DNA of 38,683 bases from CAZTXD01 sp964617995 (GCA_964617995.1 CAZTXD010000017.1:1-38683); one strand, 5' to 3'; positions 8,424-16,842 are shown, counted from the stretch's first letter. Numbers and translations are program-made. The notes: a model not told the origin generated them from the sequence alone.

Positions 8424-8832
8424 AGGAAGGCGGGTACACCCCCATGCCCTTGGCCTTCTCCGTCTTCCAGAATATGTCCGAGATCTGGTCGATGAGCTCG
8501 ATCAGTTTCTGGCCGTCGGCGGGGTCGACCGACTTCTTCGCCTCTCCCGCCTGGTGGATGGCCTGCCAGAACAGATCGTCGAGCTCGGGGAACTCCTTAC
8601 GATGGTCGGCGGTGAAGAAGTCGGCCCACAGCACCATCAGGTGGTGTTTGACGAGTTCGGCCCGTTCCTCCTTGATGGAGATGGCGCGAGCCCGAAACAC
8701 ATCGTCGTCGGACCCGTTGTGCTTCTCGGCCGACTTGAGCACGGACAGGGCCTCGATCTTGGCTTGGGCAGGATCGTAGACACCGCAGTACAGATCGCAG
8801 TGGGCGTGTGCCACGGTTGGCGAACGGAACAT
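8422..8832 (-). CDS. sodN: Nickel superoxide dismutase
   Basis: NiSOD dismutates superoxide at a mononuclear nickel site held by the N-terminal hook of the mature protein. The 136-residue product starts with a 10-residue leader (MFRSPTVAHA) followed by HCDLYCGVYDPAQAKIE. His1, Cys2 and Cys6 of the Ni hook are present, as are Asp3, Tyr9 and Pro11. Position 5, Pro in the sequences I know, is Tyr here. Removal of the leader is needed to free His1, and the likely protease is encoded divergently next door. The start has a strong AGGAGG Shine-Dalgarno 4 nt upstream, unlike the many leaderless genes in this window. The longer frame upstream is antisense to the protease gene. Confidence 0.94.
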   Translation of the reverse strand: MFRSPTVAHAHCDLYCGVYDPAQAKIEALSVLKSAEKHNGSDDDVFRARAISIKEERAELVKHHLMVLWADFFTADHRKEFPELDDLFWQAIHQAGEAKKSVDPADGQKLIELIDQISDIFWKTEKAKGMGVYPPS

Positions 8833-8889
8833 GCAACCTCCTGTCAGAGTTCCATCCTTGACCATACTCTCTCCCCGAGGCTCCCCAAC
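8833..8889. promoter_or_regulatory. Divergent sodN/sodX promoter region
   Basis: This 57-nt spacer must carry both promoters. Toward sodN the minus strand has TTGGGG, 16 nt, TATGGT (complement of 8861-8866), then AGGAGG before the ATG. Toward sodX the plus strand has TACTCT at 8865-8870, about 19 nt before its ATG. The two -10 elements nearly coincide, so the promoters may compete. I see no clear palindromic operator. Confidence 0.4.
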
Positions 8890-9288
8890 ATGCGCCGATT
8901 CGTAGTCACCGAAGAGTCGATGTCGCCTGCGCTCAGCCCGGGTGACCACTTCCTGGCCCGCCGTCTGCGTCGTGCCCGCCGGGGGACAGTCGTCTTCTTC
9001 GAGCACCCTCGTCGACCCGGCTTCTGGCTGGTGAAACGTGTCATCGGCCTGCCGGGTGAGCCGGTGTCCATCGACGGAGGAAGAGTCATGATCGACGGTT
9101 CGATCCTCGACGAGCCATGGGCTACGTCGCCCACCGAGCCGGACGGCGCCTGGGCGGTGCCGTCTGGTCATGTCTTCGTGCTCTCTGACGCCCGGCACCG
9201 CTCCCGGGCCGACTCACGCAGCCTCGGACCCGTTCCGATCAGGGGTTGCTACGTGGCGGGGCTGCGCTACCGGCACGGACCGCGATGA
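8890..9288 (+). CDS. sodX: Nickel superoxide dismutase maturation protease, S26 family
   Basis: This is a small (132 aa) serine protease of the type I signal peptidase family. The catalytic Ser10 lies in EESMSPALSPGD and the Lys49 general base in WLVKRVIGLPGEP, followed by the late motif VFVLSDARHRSRADSR. It has no transmembrane anchor, so it should act in the cytosol rather than on exported proteins. Such soluble S26 proteins are commonly encoded beside sodN and are thought to cleave the NiSOD leader. Here the pair is divergent, whereas in Streptomyces the genes are co-oriented. The start ATG gives the expected RRFVVTEESM N-terminus. The 3' end overlaps the next glycosylase gene (ATGA). Confidence 0.88.
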   Translation: MRRFVVTEESMSPALSPGDHFLARRLRRARRGTVVFFEHPRRPGFWLVKRVIGLPGEPVSIDGGRVMIDGSILDEPWATSPTEPDGAWAVPSGHVFVLSDARHRSRADSRSLGPVPIRGCYVAGLRYRHGPR

Positions 9289-9959
9289 TCGAGCCGCTGT
9301 CGGAAGCCGCATTCGGAGCCGCCGCTCGGGAGTTGGGAACCGAAGACTCCCATCTCGGTGCCATCATCTCCGAGCACGGTCTCCCTCGATTCTGGCATCG
9401 ACCACCGACAGTGGCCACCCTCGCTCTCTTCATCGTCGAACAGCAGGTGTCGCTTGCTTCCGCCAAGGCGGTGTTCGAGCGGCTGGCGGTGGACCTGGGA
9501 GGGATCACGGCCGAAACCCTCGCCTCGGCTACCGCCGCTGCCGTGCGCTCCGCCGGGTTGACCCGCCAGAAGACGCGGTATCTGTTGACCCTGGGTGAGA
9601 CCCTCATGTCGGGAACCTTCGACCTGGAGGCGATGGCCGCCCTCCCGGACTCCGAGGCCCGCCGGCGCCTTCTGCAGCTCACCGGCATCGGCCCGTGGAC
9701 CGCCGATGTCTACCTGCTGGCGGCGCTGGGTCGCCCCGACGTCTGGCCCGTCGGCGACCGCGCTCTCCAGGTGGCAGTGGGCGATCGCCTGGGGTTGAGC
9801 ACCTCTCCTCCCGCCGCCCAACTCGAGGAGATCGGAGACCGGTGGCGGCCGTGGCGATCGGTCGCCGCCCGGCTCTTCTGGCACGACTATCTGCGGCGGC
9901 GGGGACGGGCGGAGACGGTGGTGGAGGGGCTCGTTACCGGCTCGCCACCGCCGCAGTGA
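9285..9959 (+). CDS. DNA-3-methyladenine glycosylase II-like, compact AlkA
   Basis: The 224-residue protein contains the HhH-GPD core: FIVEQQVSLASAKAVFERL, the hairpin LTGIGPWTADVYLLAALGRP, and the catalytic-type Asp158 in VWPVGDRALQ. It corresponds to the compact AlkA without the N-terminal beta domain, and should excise alkylated bases in base-excision repair. The start ATG overlaps the sodX stop (ATGA), so the two are almost certainly co-translated. This couples superoxide-enzyme maturation and base repair in one transcript. It is a paralogue of the gene at 800-1633. Confidence 0.9.
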   Translation: MIEPLSEAAFGAAARELGTEDSHLGAIISEHGLPRFWHRPPTVATLALFIVEQQVSLASAKAVFERLAVDLGGITAETLASATAAAVRSAGLTRQKTRYLLTLGETLMSGTFDLEAMAALPDSEARRRLLQLTGIGPWTADVYLLAALGRPDVWPVGDRALQVAVGDRLGLSTSPPAAQLEEIGDRWRPWRSVAARLFWHDYLRRRGRAETVVEGLVTGSPPPQ

Positions 9960-9976
9960 TTAGCGTCGACTCAGTC

Positions 9977-10144
9977 ATGACCTGTGCCTGGTGCCGTCGA
10001 CCGCTGGGATACGTCCACGGACACGCCGCCTGCCTCGTGGGGACCTGCCCCATGTTCGGGCTGAATCAAGACGAGTGCTGCTCCGGCGACACCGCTGCCA
10101 CCTGCCCGGCTCCCACCCCGGCGGTGGCGCGAAGACCCGGCTGA
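9977..10144 (+). CDS. Small Cys-rich protein, probable zinc ribbon
   Basis: The predicted 55-residue protein begins MTCAWCRRPLGYVHGHAAC and continues with GTCPMFGLNQDECC. Its spaced Cys and His residues could bind zinc. The C-terminus is Ala/Pro/Thr-rich and looks disordered. It starts 17 nt after the glycosylase gene. TAGCGT lies 10 nt upstream of the ATG, slightly farther than in the other leaderless-type genes. I recognise the general pattern of a small zinc-ribbon protein but not a named family. Confidence 0.6.
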   Translation: MTCAWCRRPLGYVHGHAACLVGTCPMFGLNQDECCSGDTAATCPAPTPAVARRPG

Positions 10145-10150
10145 GCGCCC

Positions 10151-10957
10151 ATGGGCCGCCACTCACCGCGGCTTTCGCCCCGTCACCGGATAGCCGGCAT
10201 CGCCCTGGGCGGGATCACGGTTGTGACCCTGGCTGCGGGTGTGTGGTTGATGAGCAGTGGAGGAGTGGCCGAAGATGCTCCTCTCACCGAGGGCGCGGCG
10301 ATGACGTTCGCCCCCTCCACCCCATCCACCTCCGTTGCCACGGCTCCCGAGACGTCGATGGCAGCCAGCACCGGGATCCCTCCGACCACAGCCTCCGTCA
10401 CCACCCCCCCGGCAGAGACGGCGCCCACCGCGCCCTCGACCCTCCCCACCACCACCCTCGCTCCACTGACCCTCGAACCCGATGGCCTGGGGGTCGTGGA
10501 CCTCGGCGACGACTACGACACGGTGGTGGCAGCTGTCACGACTCGCCTCGGAGGAACCTCCGGTGACAGCGGCTGGGTGGCGGCGAGAGGCGAGTTCGGC
10601 ACCTGTCCCGGCACGGTGGTCAGGGTGGTGCGCTGGCACAGCCTGAGGCTGTTCTTCAGCGACGGACCCACCGACGTCGCCGAGGAGGGCCGGCACTTCT
10701 TCTACTACAGCCAGTCCACTGTCGACGCCGAGGACATCGTCGATCTGGCCACGCCGGAAGGAATCGGGATCGGCTCAACCGTGGAAGAGCTGCAGGCGGC
10801 CTACGGCGCGCGCCTCACGATCGAGAGCACCATCTCGTTCGGCGTGAACTTCGTCGTCGAGCCGCCGGGGCAGGGTCTGCTGTCGGGAACCCTCACCTCC
10901 TCGTCCTCTGACGGCACCATCACCTCCATCGGGGGCGGTTTCGGGTGCGGCGGCTGA
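10151..10957 (+). CDS. Membrane-anchored exported protein of unknown function
   Basis: The 268-residue product has a basic N-terminus and a single transmembrane segment (IAGIALGGITVVTLAAGVWL, about residues 14-33). A long Thr/Pro/Ser-rich linker spans roughly residues 50-108. The C-terminal extracytoplasmic domain includes GVVDLGDDYDTVVAAVTTRL, a paired GTCPG / GGGFGCGG that could form a disulphide, and GIGIGSTVEELQAAYG. The last motif resembles repeats in small periplasmic domains where an evolving residue pattern sets a slope or threshold, but I cannot assign a function. It begins 6 nt after the small Cys-rich gene. Confidence 0.7.
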   Translation: MGRHSPRLSPRHRIAGIALGGITVVTLAAGVWLMSSGGVAEDAPLTEGAAMTFAPSTPSTSVATAPETSMAASTGIPPTTASVTTPPAETAPTAPSTLPTTTLAPLTLEPDGLGVVDLGDDYDTVVAAVTTRLGGTSGDSGWVAARGEFGTCPGTVVRVVRWHSLRLFFSDGPTDVAEEGRHFFYYSQSTVDAEDIVDLATPEGIGIGSTVEELQAAYGARLTIESTISFGVNFVVEPPGQGLLSGTLTSSSSDGTITSIGGGFGCGG

Positions 10958-10986
10958 ACCGACCGACACGATGGCGTCGGGTGGCG

Positions 10987-10992
10987 TAGGCT
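10987..10992 (+). promoter_or_regulatory. Leaderless -10 element of the ACT-domain gene
   Basis: TAGGCT ends 7 nt before the ATG at 11000. Confidence 0.5.
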
Positions 10993-10999
10993 CGGTGGC

Positions 11000-11398
11000 A
11001 TGACCGAGTTCATAGTGCACGTCGAGAACCGACCGGGACGCCTTGCGGCCATCACCGAGCTCCTCGGATCCGCAGGAGTCAACATCGAGGCTCTCGCTGC
11101 CTACGGATACGACGGTGACGGGGTGCTGAGATTGATCGTCGACGATGCCGACGGCGCCCGTCGAGTCCTGAGAGATGCAGGTCTCCGCGTCGACGAGAAC
11201 AGCGTGCTCACCGCCTTCATGCCCCACGAACCGGGATCGCTGGCAGCCGTCACGCGGCGGCTCGCCGACGCCGACGTGAACATCGATGCTCTCTACGTGC
11301 TGAACACGTCCGCGGATGGGATCGAGGTGGCCATCGCCGTGGACGGCTCGGCGAGCGCGGTGCCGGACCTTCCCGTCACCGGCTCGCTGTCGCGCTGA
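11000..11398 (+). CDS. Tandem ACT-domain protein
   Basis: The 132-residue protein is two ACT domains with nothing else. The first starts MTEFIVHVENRPGRLAAITE and the second starts near residue 74 with HEPGSLAAVTRRLADADVNI. Both carry the Pro-Gly-Arg/Ser-Leu turn that forms amino-acid ligand sites in this fold. Free-standing tandem ACT proteins act as small-molecule sensors or as subunits regulating amino-acid enzymes. No partner gene is adjacent, so the ligand is unknown. Confidence 0.85.
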   Translation: MTEFIVHVENRPGRLAAITELLGSAGVNIEALAAYGYDGDGVLRLIVDDADGARRVLRDAGLRVDENSVLTAFMPHEPGSLAAVTRRLADADVNIDALYVLNTSADGIEVAIAVDGSASAVPDLPVTGSLSR

Positions 11399-11425
11399 AA
11401 GCTTCGCCTAGCGGACCCGCCCACC

Positions 11426-11431
11426 TACCAT
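11426..11431 (+). promoter_or_regulatory. Leaderless -10 element of the DUF3048 gene
   Basis: TACCAT ends 6 nt before the ATG at 11438. Confidence 0.5.
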
Positions 11432-11437
11432 GCCCGG

Positions 11438-12520
11438 ATGCATATCCGACTTGTAGTCGCGCTCGCCCTCGTCGCTGCCGCATGCAGCGGCGGCGCAGCC
11501 GAAGAGCCCACCTCCACCACCGAGACCTCCACCACCACGGTGACGTCCACCACCGTGGAGCCCACCACGACCACCATCGACGACCGGCCCCGCTCCCCGA
11601 TAAACGGGTTGCCGATCGACGACCCTTCGCTGCTCGAGCGGCGCGTCCTGGCCGTCAAGATCGACAACCATTGGAATGCCCGGCCCCAATCGGGCATCCT
11701 CGAATCGGATGCGGTCTTCGAGATCCGGGTCGAGGGCGGGCTCACCCGTTTCATGGCCGTCTTCCACTCTTCCGACTCCGAGCATCTGGGGCCGATCCGT
11801 TCCGGAAGGCCTTCCGACGCCACCCTGATCCGGCCCTTCGAGGCAGTCCTCGCCATCAGCGGAGGTCAGCCGTGGATCAGAGCAGGAATCAACGCCCTCG
11901 GCACCGAATACATAAGCGACTCCCGTCCGGGCATGTTCCGGGTGGGTGAGAGGGCGGCGCCGCACAACCTCTACGGCAGCACCGTCGAGTTGCGGGAAGT
12001 CGCCGATGGTCGCCAGCTCCCCGATGATCCACCCCCGACCTCCCTGTGGCCGTTCGGGGAGATCCCGGACGACGCCGGTGCGGAAGCCACCCAGATGACG
12101 TTCGTGTTCTCCAACACGACCACCACCACCTGGACCTGGGACGGGACCCACTATCTGCGAACCATCGACGGAGGAGACTCCGAGTGGCTCGATCCCGAAG
12201 GCGAGACCCAGCGGATCGCCGCCGACCTGCTCATAGCGCTGGTCGGGGAGCAGTACACGGCTTCGGGTTCGTCGGGATCGTCCGTTCCCGCTACCTCCAC
12301 GATCGGGACCGGTCCCATCCACATCTTCACCGGGGGGCGGGTCATCAGCGGGACTTGGGAGCGGGAATCGGCCGAAGACCCCTTCGTTCTCACCACCGAA
12401 GATGGAGAGGAGCTGACCGTGCCCGCCGGCTGGCCGTGGATCTCGGTCGTGCCCGACACCGGGTCCGTCGAGTGGGACAATCCCCCCGTGACCACCACCA
12501 CGACCACGACGGACGGGTGA
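11438..12520 (+). CDS. DUF3048 (YerB-like) lipoprotein
   Basis: The 360-residue lipoprotein has signal MHIRLVVALALVAAAC with the lipobox Cys at about residue 16. A Thr-rich tether is followed by the DUF3048 signature NGLPIDDPSLLERRVLAVKI, then DNHWNARPQSGI and VEGGLTRFMAVFHS. The family is widespread in Gram-positive bacteria and exported; its biochemical role is not established. The C-terminus ends in another Thr run. Translation is coupled to the amidase gene through a GTGA overlap. Confidence 0.88.
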   Translation: MHIRLVVALALVAAACSGGAAEEPTSTTETSTTTVTSTTVEPTTTTIDDRPRSPINGLPIDDPSLLERRVLAVKIDNHWNARPQSGILESDAVFEIRVEGGLTRFMAVFHSSDSEHLGPIRSGRPSDATLIRPFEAVLAISGGQPWIRAGINALGTEYISDSRPGMFRVGERAAPHNLYGSTVELREVADGRQLPDDPPPTSLWPFGEIPDDAGAEATQMTFVFSNTTTTTWTWDGTHYLRTIDGGDSEWLDPEGETQRIAADLLIALVGEQYTASGSSGSSVPATSTIGTGPIHIFTGGRVISGTWERESAEDPFVLTTEDGEELTVPAGWPWISVVPDTGSVEWDNPPVTTTTTTTDG

Positions 12521-13779
12521 ACAGAGGTACCGACCGGGTGCAGCGGGCACTGGCGGCGGCAGCCGACGACGCCACCACCAACGCCTTCCTCGAGTTGCAC
12601 GAGGAGGCAGCCGTCTCGGCCCCGGCTCGATCCGGCCCTCTGGCCGGCGTCCCGGTGGCGGTCAAGGACCTGATCGACCACCGGGGTCACGTGATCACTG
12701 CCGGGTCGGCCTTCTTCCGGCGCCGGGCCACCGCTACCGCCCCTGCCCTCGACCGGGTGGAGCGGGCAGGAGCGGTGGTGATAGGTCGCACCAACCTCCA
12801 TGAGTTCGCCTTCGGTTTCTCCTCGGAGAACCCCTGGTTCGGCCCCGTGCGTAACCCGTGGGATCCCGACCTGTCGGCGGGAGGATCGTCGGGAGGCTCG
12901 GCGGCGGCGGTGGCATCGGGAGTGGTGCCCATCGCCCTGGGCACCGACACCGGCGGGTCGATCCGGGTACCGGCCGCCCTGTGCGGCGTGACGGGTCTCA
13001 AGGTCACCCACGGCCTGATTCCGCTGGAAGGCGTGTTCCCGCTGGTCCCTACCCTCGACACCGTCGGCGCCATCGCCGCCGATCTGGACGACCTCGAGCG
13101 TGTCACCCGGGTCATGGCCGGTGCCGACTGGCCGGTGGCCAACCACCCCAACCCCACTGCTCCCCGGTTGGTAGTACCGGAAGCATGGTTGGACACGGCC
13201 CCCATGTCGAGAGCCGTCTCCGCCACCTTCGAAGAGTTCCTCGACGGTGCCCGGCGGGCGGGCATCTCCGTCGAGAGACGCCCCCTGCCTCTCCTCGCTC
13301 CCTCCCTCCATCAGGCAGCCGTCATCGGGGTGGAGGCGGCAGCGGTGCATGGGGACTGGCGCCGATCGGGCAAGCCCTACGGAGACGAAGTCGGCTCCCG
13401 CGTCGACGCCGCCATCGCCGTCGCGGACGACAGGGAGGCGATCGAAGAGGCTGGAAGATGGCGACTCGACATCACCCGCACCCTGCGAGCCGCCACAGCC
13501 GATGGCGGGGTGATCGTCACACCCACGGTGGCCTCGATGGACAAACGCATCGGAGAGGACCGGATCGGAGAGCACCATTACCGCACCGTTCTGTCGTGGT
13601 TCAGTGCCCCCGTCAACGTCACCGGTTGTCCGGCTCTCACCGTGCCCGTTGCGGGACCGGGGCGTCGGCCCGGTGTCCAGCTCATCGGCGACCATCACAC
13701 CGAGCCCTATCTAGTGGCCGTCGCCCGCCACCTGGAGGACCTCGGTTTGATAGGTATCAACCGATGGTCTTCTGAATGA
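12517..13779 (+). CDS. Amidase signature family hydrolase
   Basis: This 420-residue amidase has the complete Ser-cisSer-Lys triad: Lys50 in VPVAVKDLID, the cis-Ser at 124 in GGSSGGSAAAVASG, and the nucleophile Ser148 in GTDTGGSIRVPAA. The family includes GatA, but no gatC or gatB is nearby. The C-terminal ALTVPVAG segment is common in general amidases acting on small amides, so substrate is open. The GTG start overlaps the DUF3048 stop, and no better start lies upstream, where the frame is out of phase with the lipoprotein gene. Confidence 0.88.
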   Translation: MNRGTDRVQRALAAAADDATTNAFLELHEEAAVSAPARSGPLAGVPVAVKDLIDHRGHVITAGSAFFRRRATATAPALDRVERAGAVVIGRTNLHEFAFGFSSENPWFGPVRNPWDPDLSAGGSSGGSAAAVASGVVPIALGTDTGGSIRVPAALCGVTGLKVTHGLIPLEGVFPLVPTLDTVGAIAADLDDLERVTRVMAGADWPVANHPNPTAPRLVVPEAWLDTAPMSRAVSATFEEFLDGARRAGISVERRPLPLLAPSLHQAAVIGVEAAAVHGDWRRSGKPYGDEVGSRVDAAIAVADDREAIEEAGRWRLDITRTLRAATADGGVIVTPTVASMDKRIGEDRIGEHHYRTVLSWFSAPVNVTGCPALTVPVAGPGRRPGVQLIGDHHTEPYLVAVARHLEDLGLIGINRWSSE

Positions 13780-13793
13780 ACACGGAACCGTCT

Positions 13794-13799
13794 TACAAT
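13794..13799 (+). promoter_or_regulatory. Probable -10 element of korAB
   Basis: TACAAT is the best -10 hexamer seen in this region. It lies 93 nt before the korA GTG and 14 nt after the amidase stop. No good -35 hexamer is visible. It would give an untranslated leader of about 85 nt. Confidence 0.4.
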
Positions 13800-13892
13800 T
13801 CGCCTTGGTGCGGGCCGAAGCGGTCGAGTAATGACATCCAGATGCCGATAGAGACCGGGTTGTCCGCGCCAGAGCAACAAGGAAGTGACAAC

Positions 13893-15785
13893 GTGGCAGA
13901 CCAAGCCACTGCCTCAGAACCCCTGGTCGAATCCCCCGTCAAGACGACGACCCTGGATCGGGTCGTGATCCGTTTCGCCGGCGATTCCGGCGACGGCATG
14001 CAGGTCGCCGGTGCCCGCTTCACCGACGCCAGTGCCTCGTTCGGCAACGACCTGGCCACGCTCCCGTCGTTCCCGGCGGAGATCCGCGCCCCGGCGGGGA
14101 CGCTACCGGGCGTGTCCTCATTCCAGGTGCAGATCGCCGACTTCGACATCCTCACCGCCGGTGACGCTCCCGACTGCCTGGTGGCGATGAACCCCGCCGC
14201 TCTCCAGAAGAACCTCCGTGAGCTCAAGAACGGAGGGACGCTCATCGTCAACACCGAGGCGTTCGAGGAGCGCAACCTGGCGAAGGCCGGCTACGACTCG
14301 AATCCACTCGAAGACGGAACCCTCACCGGCTACCGGGTGATCGAGGTTCCGATGGACTCCCTCACCAAGGAAGCCGTCAAGGACTCCGGCGTGTCCGGCC
14401 GCGACGTCCTCCGCTCCAAGAACTTCTTCGCTCTCGGCTTGCTGGCCTGGCTGTTCAACCGACCCACCGAGCCGACGGTCGACTGGGCGGAGAAGAAGTT
14501 CCGCAACAAGCCCGAAGTGGCGGCCGCCAACGTCGCCGCCTTCAAGGCCGGTTACAACTTCGGCATAACCACCGAGGCCACGAAGGTGACCTTCGAGGTG
14601 AAACCGGCGACGCTGCCCCCCGGCACCTACACCAACGTCACCGGTAACACCGCCCTGGCCTGGGGGCTGATCGCCGCTTCCCGCACTGCCGACCTTCCTC
14701 TCTTCTACGGCACGTACCCCATCACACCCGCCTCGGACGTCCTCCACGAGCTGTCCAAGCACAAGAACTTCGGGGTGAAGACGTTCCAGGCCGAGGACGA
14801 GATCGCCGCCATCGGCTCGGTGGTAGGAGCCGCCTTCGCCGGCAACCTGGCGGTCACAGGCTCGTCGGGTCCGGGCATCGCTCTCAAGTCCGAGGGCATC
14901 TCGCTGGCCTTCCAGACGGAGCTGCCGCTCATCGTGGTCAACGTGCAGCGGGCCGGCCCGTCCACGGGCATGCCCACCAAGCCGGAGCAGTCGGATCTCC
15001 TGTCGTCGCTGTACGGGCGGCACGGTGAGGCACCCCTCCCGGTGGTGGCCGCGGCCTCACCCTCGGATGCCTTCATGACCGCCGTGGAGGCGGCCCGGCT
15101 GGCCGTCAAGTACATGACCCCGGTCGTCCTCCTGTCCGACAATCACATCGCCAACGGCTCGGAGCCCTGGAAGCTGCCGGACCTCGATCAGCTGCCCGAC
15201 ATCTCGGTGCCGTTCGCCACGCTCTCCAACACAGACAACGGGTTCCTTCCCTACCTCCGGGACCTGGAGACCTTCTCCCGTCCTTGGGCGATACCCGGCA
15301 CCCCCGGTCTCGAGCACCGGCTGGGCGGACTGGAGAAGGAGGCCAACTCCGGCAACGTCTCCTATGACCCCGCCAACCATCAGCTCATGACCGACAGTCG
15401 GGCATGGAAGGTCGCCAACATCGCCAACGACATCCCGCCGGTGGAGGTCGATCTGGCCGGCGACGAACCCGGGGATGTCCTCATCCTCGGATGGGGCTCG
15501 ACCTACGGCTCCATCAAGGCCGCCGTTCGTCGCGCCCGGGGCTCCAGTATCGCCGTGGACCATGCCCATCTCCGCCATCTCAACCCCTTCCCCCCCAACC
15601 TGGGTGAGGTGCTCGCCCGCTACGGGAAAGTGCTGGTGCCGGAACTGAACAGTGGGCACCTTGTGCGGCTGATCCGCGCCGAGTACCTCGTCGGGGCCAT
15701 CGGCCTGAACAAGGTCGCCGGAGAGCCCTTCCACATCACGGAGATCGAAGACAAGCTCCACGAGCTGACGGAGACGTCGTCATGA
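13893..15785 (+). CDS. korA: 2-oxoacid:ferredoxin oxidoreductase, fused gamma-alpha subunit
   Basis: With KorB this enzyme oxidatively decarboxylates a 2-oxoacid, most likely 2-oxoglutarate, to acyl-CoA while reducing ferredoxin. The 630-residue protein carries an N-terminal gamma domain (VIRFAGDSGDGMQVAGARF, about residues 24-42). The alpha part follows, with GTYPITPASDVLHELSKH, the EDEIAAIGSVVGAAFAG core and the GSSGPGIALKSEGISLAFQ motif. I chose GTG 13893 because AAGGA lies about 9-10 nt upstream and the protein then starts ADQATASE. An in-frame ATG at 13776 overlaps the amidase stop, but it lies upstream of the TACAAT promoter and gives an unconserved extension. The stop overlaps the korB start (ATGA). 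Confidence 0.93.
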   Translation: MADQATASEPLVESPVKTTTLDRVVIRFAGDSGDGMQVAGARFTDASASFGNDLATLPSFPAEIRAPAGTLPGVSSFQVQIADFDILTAGDAPDCLVAMNPAALQKNLRELKNGGTLIVNTEAFEERNLAKAGYDSNPLEDGTLTGYRVIEVPMDSLTKEAVKDSGVSGRDVLRSKNFFALGLLAWLFNRPTEPTVDWAEKKFRNKPEVAAANVAAFKAGYNFGITTEATKVTFEVKPATLPPGTYTNVTGNTALAWGLIAASRTADLPLFYGTYPITPASDVLHELSKHKNFGVKTFQAEDEIAAIGSVVGAAFAGNLAVTGSSGPGIALKSEGISLAFQTELPLIVVNVQRAGPSTGMPTKPEQSDLLSSLYGRHGEAPLPVVAAASPSDAFMTAVEAARLAVKYMTPVVLLSDNHIANGSEPWKLPDLDQLPDISVPFATLSNTDNGFLPYLRDLETFSRPWAIPGTPGLEHRLGGLEKEANSGNVSYDPANHQLMTDSRAWKVANIANDIPPVEVDLAGDEPGDVLILGWGSTYGSIKAAVRRARGSSIAVDHAHLRHLNPFPPNLGEVLARYGKVLVPELNSGHLVRLIRAEYLVGAIGLNKVAGEPFHITEIEDKLHELTETSS

Positions 15786-16834
15786 CGACAACCACCCACA
15801 CCCGAGCCGACTTCCAGACCGATCAGGAGGTGAGGTGGTGCCCCGGGTGCGGGGACTACACCATCCTCGCCTCGGTGCAGAACTTCCTCACCACGATCGA
15901 CCGCCCCCGGGAGGAGTTCGTCTTCGTATCGGGTATCGGCTGCTCGTCGCGGTTCCCCTACTACGTCAACACCTACGGCATGCACTCCATCCACGGCCGG
16001 GCTCCGGCGGTGGCCACCGGCATATCGGTGACGCGGCCCGATCTGTCCGTGTGGGTGGTGACCGGGGACGGGGACGCCCTCTCCATCGGAGGCAACCACC
16101 TGATCCACGCCCTGCGCCGCAACGTGAACCTCAAGATCCTGCTGTTCAACAATCAGATCTACGGGCTCACCAAGGGCCAGTACTCCCCCACCTCCGAGCC
16201 GGGGAAGATGACCAAGTCGTCTCCGAGCGGCTCCATCGATCACCCCTTCAACCCGGTCAGCCTGGCGCTGGGATCCGAGGCGACTTTCGTCGCCCGGACG
16301 TTGGACATGGACCGCAATCACACCACCGGCATCCTCCAGGCCGCCTACGAGCACGAAGGAACCGCCTTCGTCGAGATCTACCAGAACTGCAACGTGTTCA
16401 ACGACAAGGCGTTCATCCAGCTCACCGGCAAGGAGGAGCGGGTCCACAACCGCATCAATCTCGTCCACGGCGAACCGGTGACCTTCGGCCCCGACGACGA
16501 GAAGGCGGTCGTGCTGGACGGTCCCGAGGCCCGCATCGTCGATACGGCGTCGGTCGATCAGGGGCGGATACTCGTCCACGACGAGACCCGGTCCGATCCC
16601 ACGGTGGCATTCGCGCTCTCGCGCCTGTCCCACGGCCCCTACGGGCCCACCCCTCTGGGGATATTCCGGCGTGTCAAACGGCCCACCTACGAAGCCCAGC
16701 TCGAGTATCAGGTGGCCGCCGCCAAGGCGAAGCAGGGTGACGGTGACCTCGCCCAGCTGATCCGCTCGCACGGCACCTGGACCGTCGACGGCAACGGGCG
16801 CGCCAACGGCACCTCATCCAACGGCGCCGGCTAG
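15782..16834 (+). CDS. korB: 2-oxoacid:ferredoxin oxidoreductase beta subunit
   Basis: This 350-residue thiamine-diphosphate subunit pairs with KorA. It has the WCPGCGDYTILASVQ motif with two Cys near residues 20-23, GIGCSSRFPYYVNTYGMHSI, and the thiamine-diphosphate/Mg motif GDGDALSIGGNHLIHALRRN ending in NNQIYGLTKGQYSPTS. The IDHPFNPVSLALG stretch is usual for KorB. The C-terminal 20 residues are Gly/Asn/Ser-rich and unconserved. No separate 4Fe-4S delta subunit is present, as in other two-subunit actinobacterial enzymes. The gene is convergent with tdh. Confidence 0.95.
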   Translation: MTTTTHTRADFQTDQEVRWCPGCGDYTILASVQNFLTTIDRPREEFVFVSGIGCSSRFPYYVNTYGMHSIHGRAPAVATGISVTRPDLSVWVVTGDGDALSIGGNHLIHALRRNVNLKILLFNNQIYGLTKGQYSPTSEPGKMTKSSPSGSIDHPFNPVSLALGSEATFVARTLDMDRNHTTGILQAAYEHEGTAFVEIYQNCNVFNDKAFIQLTGKEERVHNRINLVHGEPVTFGPDDEKAVVLDGPEARIVDTASVDQGRILVHDETRSDPTVAFALSRLSHGPYGPTPLGIFRRVKRPTYEAQLEYQVAAAKAKQGDGDLAQLIRSHGTWTVDGNGRANGTSSNGAG

Positions 16835-16842
16835 CAACCCAA

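Noticed and set aside
12517..13779. Glutamyl-tRNA amidotransferase subunit GatA
   Set aside because: The triad fits, but no gatB or gatC is adjacent and the protein is shorter than GatA; a general amidase is the safer call.
13776..13892. Longer N-terminus for KorA from ATG 13776
   Set aside because: The extension is unlike homologues, lies upstream of a TACAAT promoter, and GTG 13893 has a good ribosome site.
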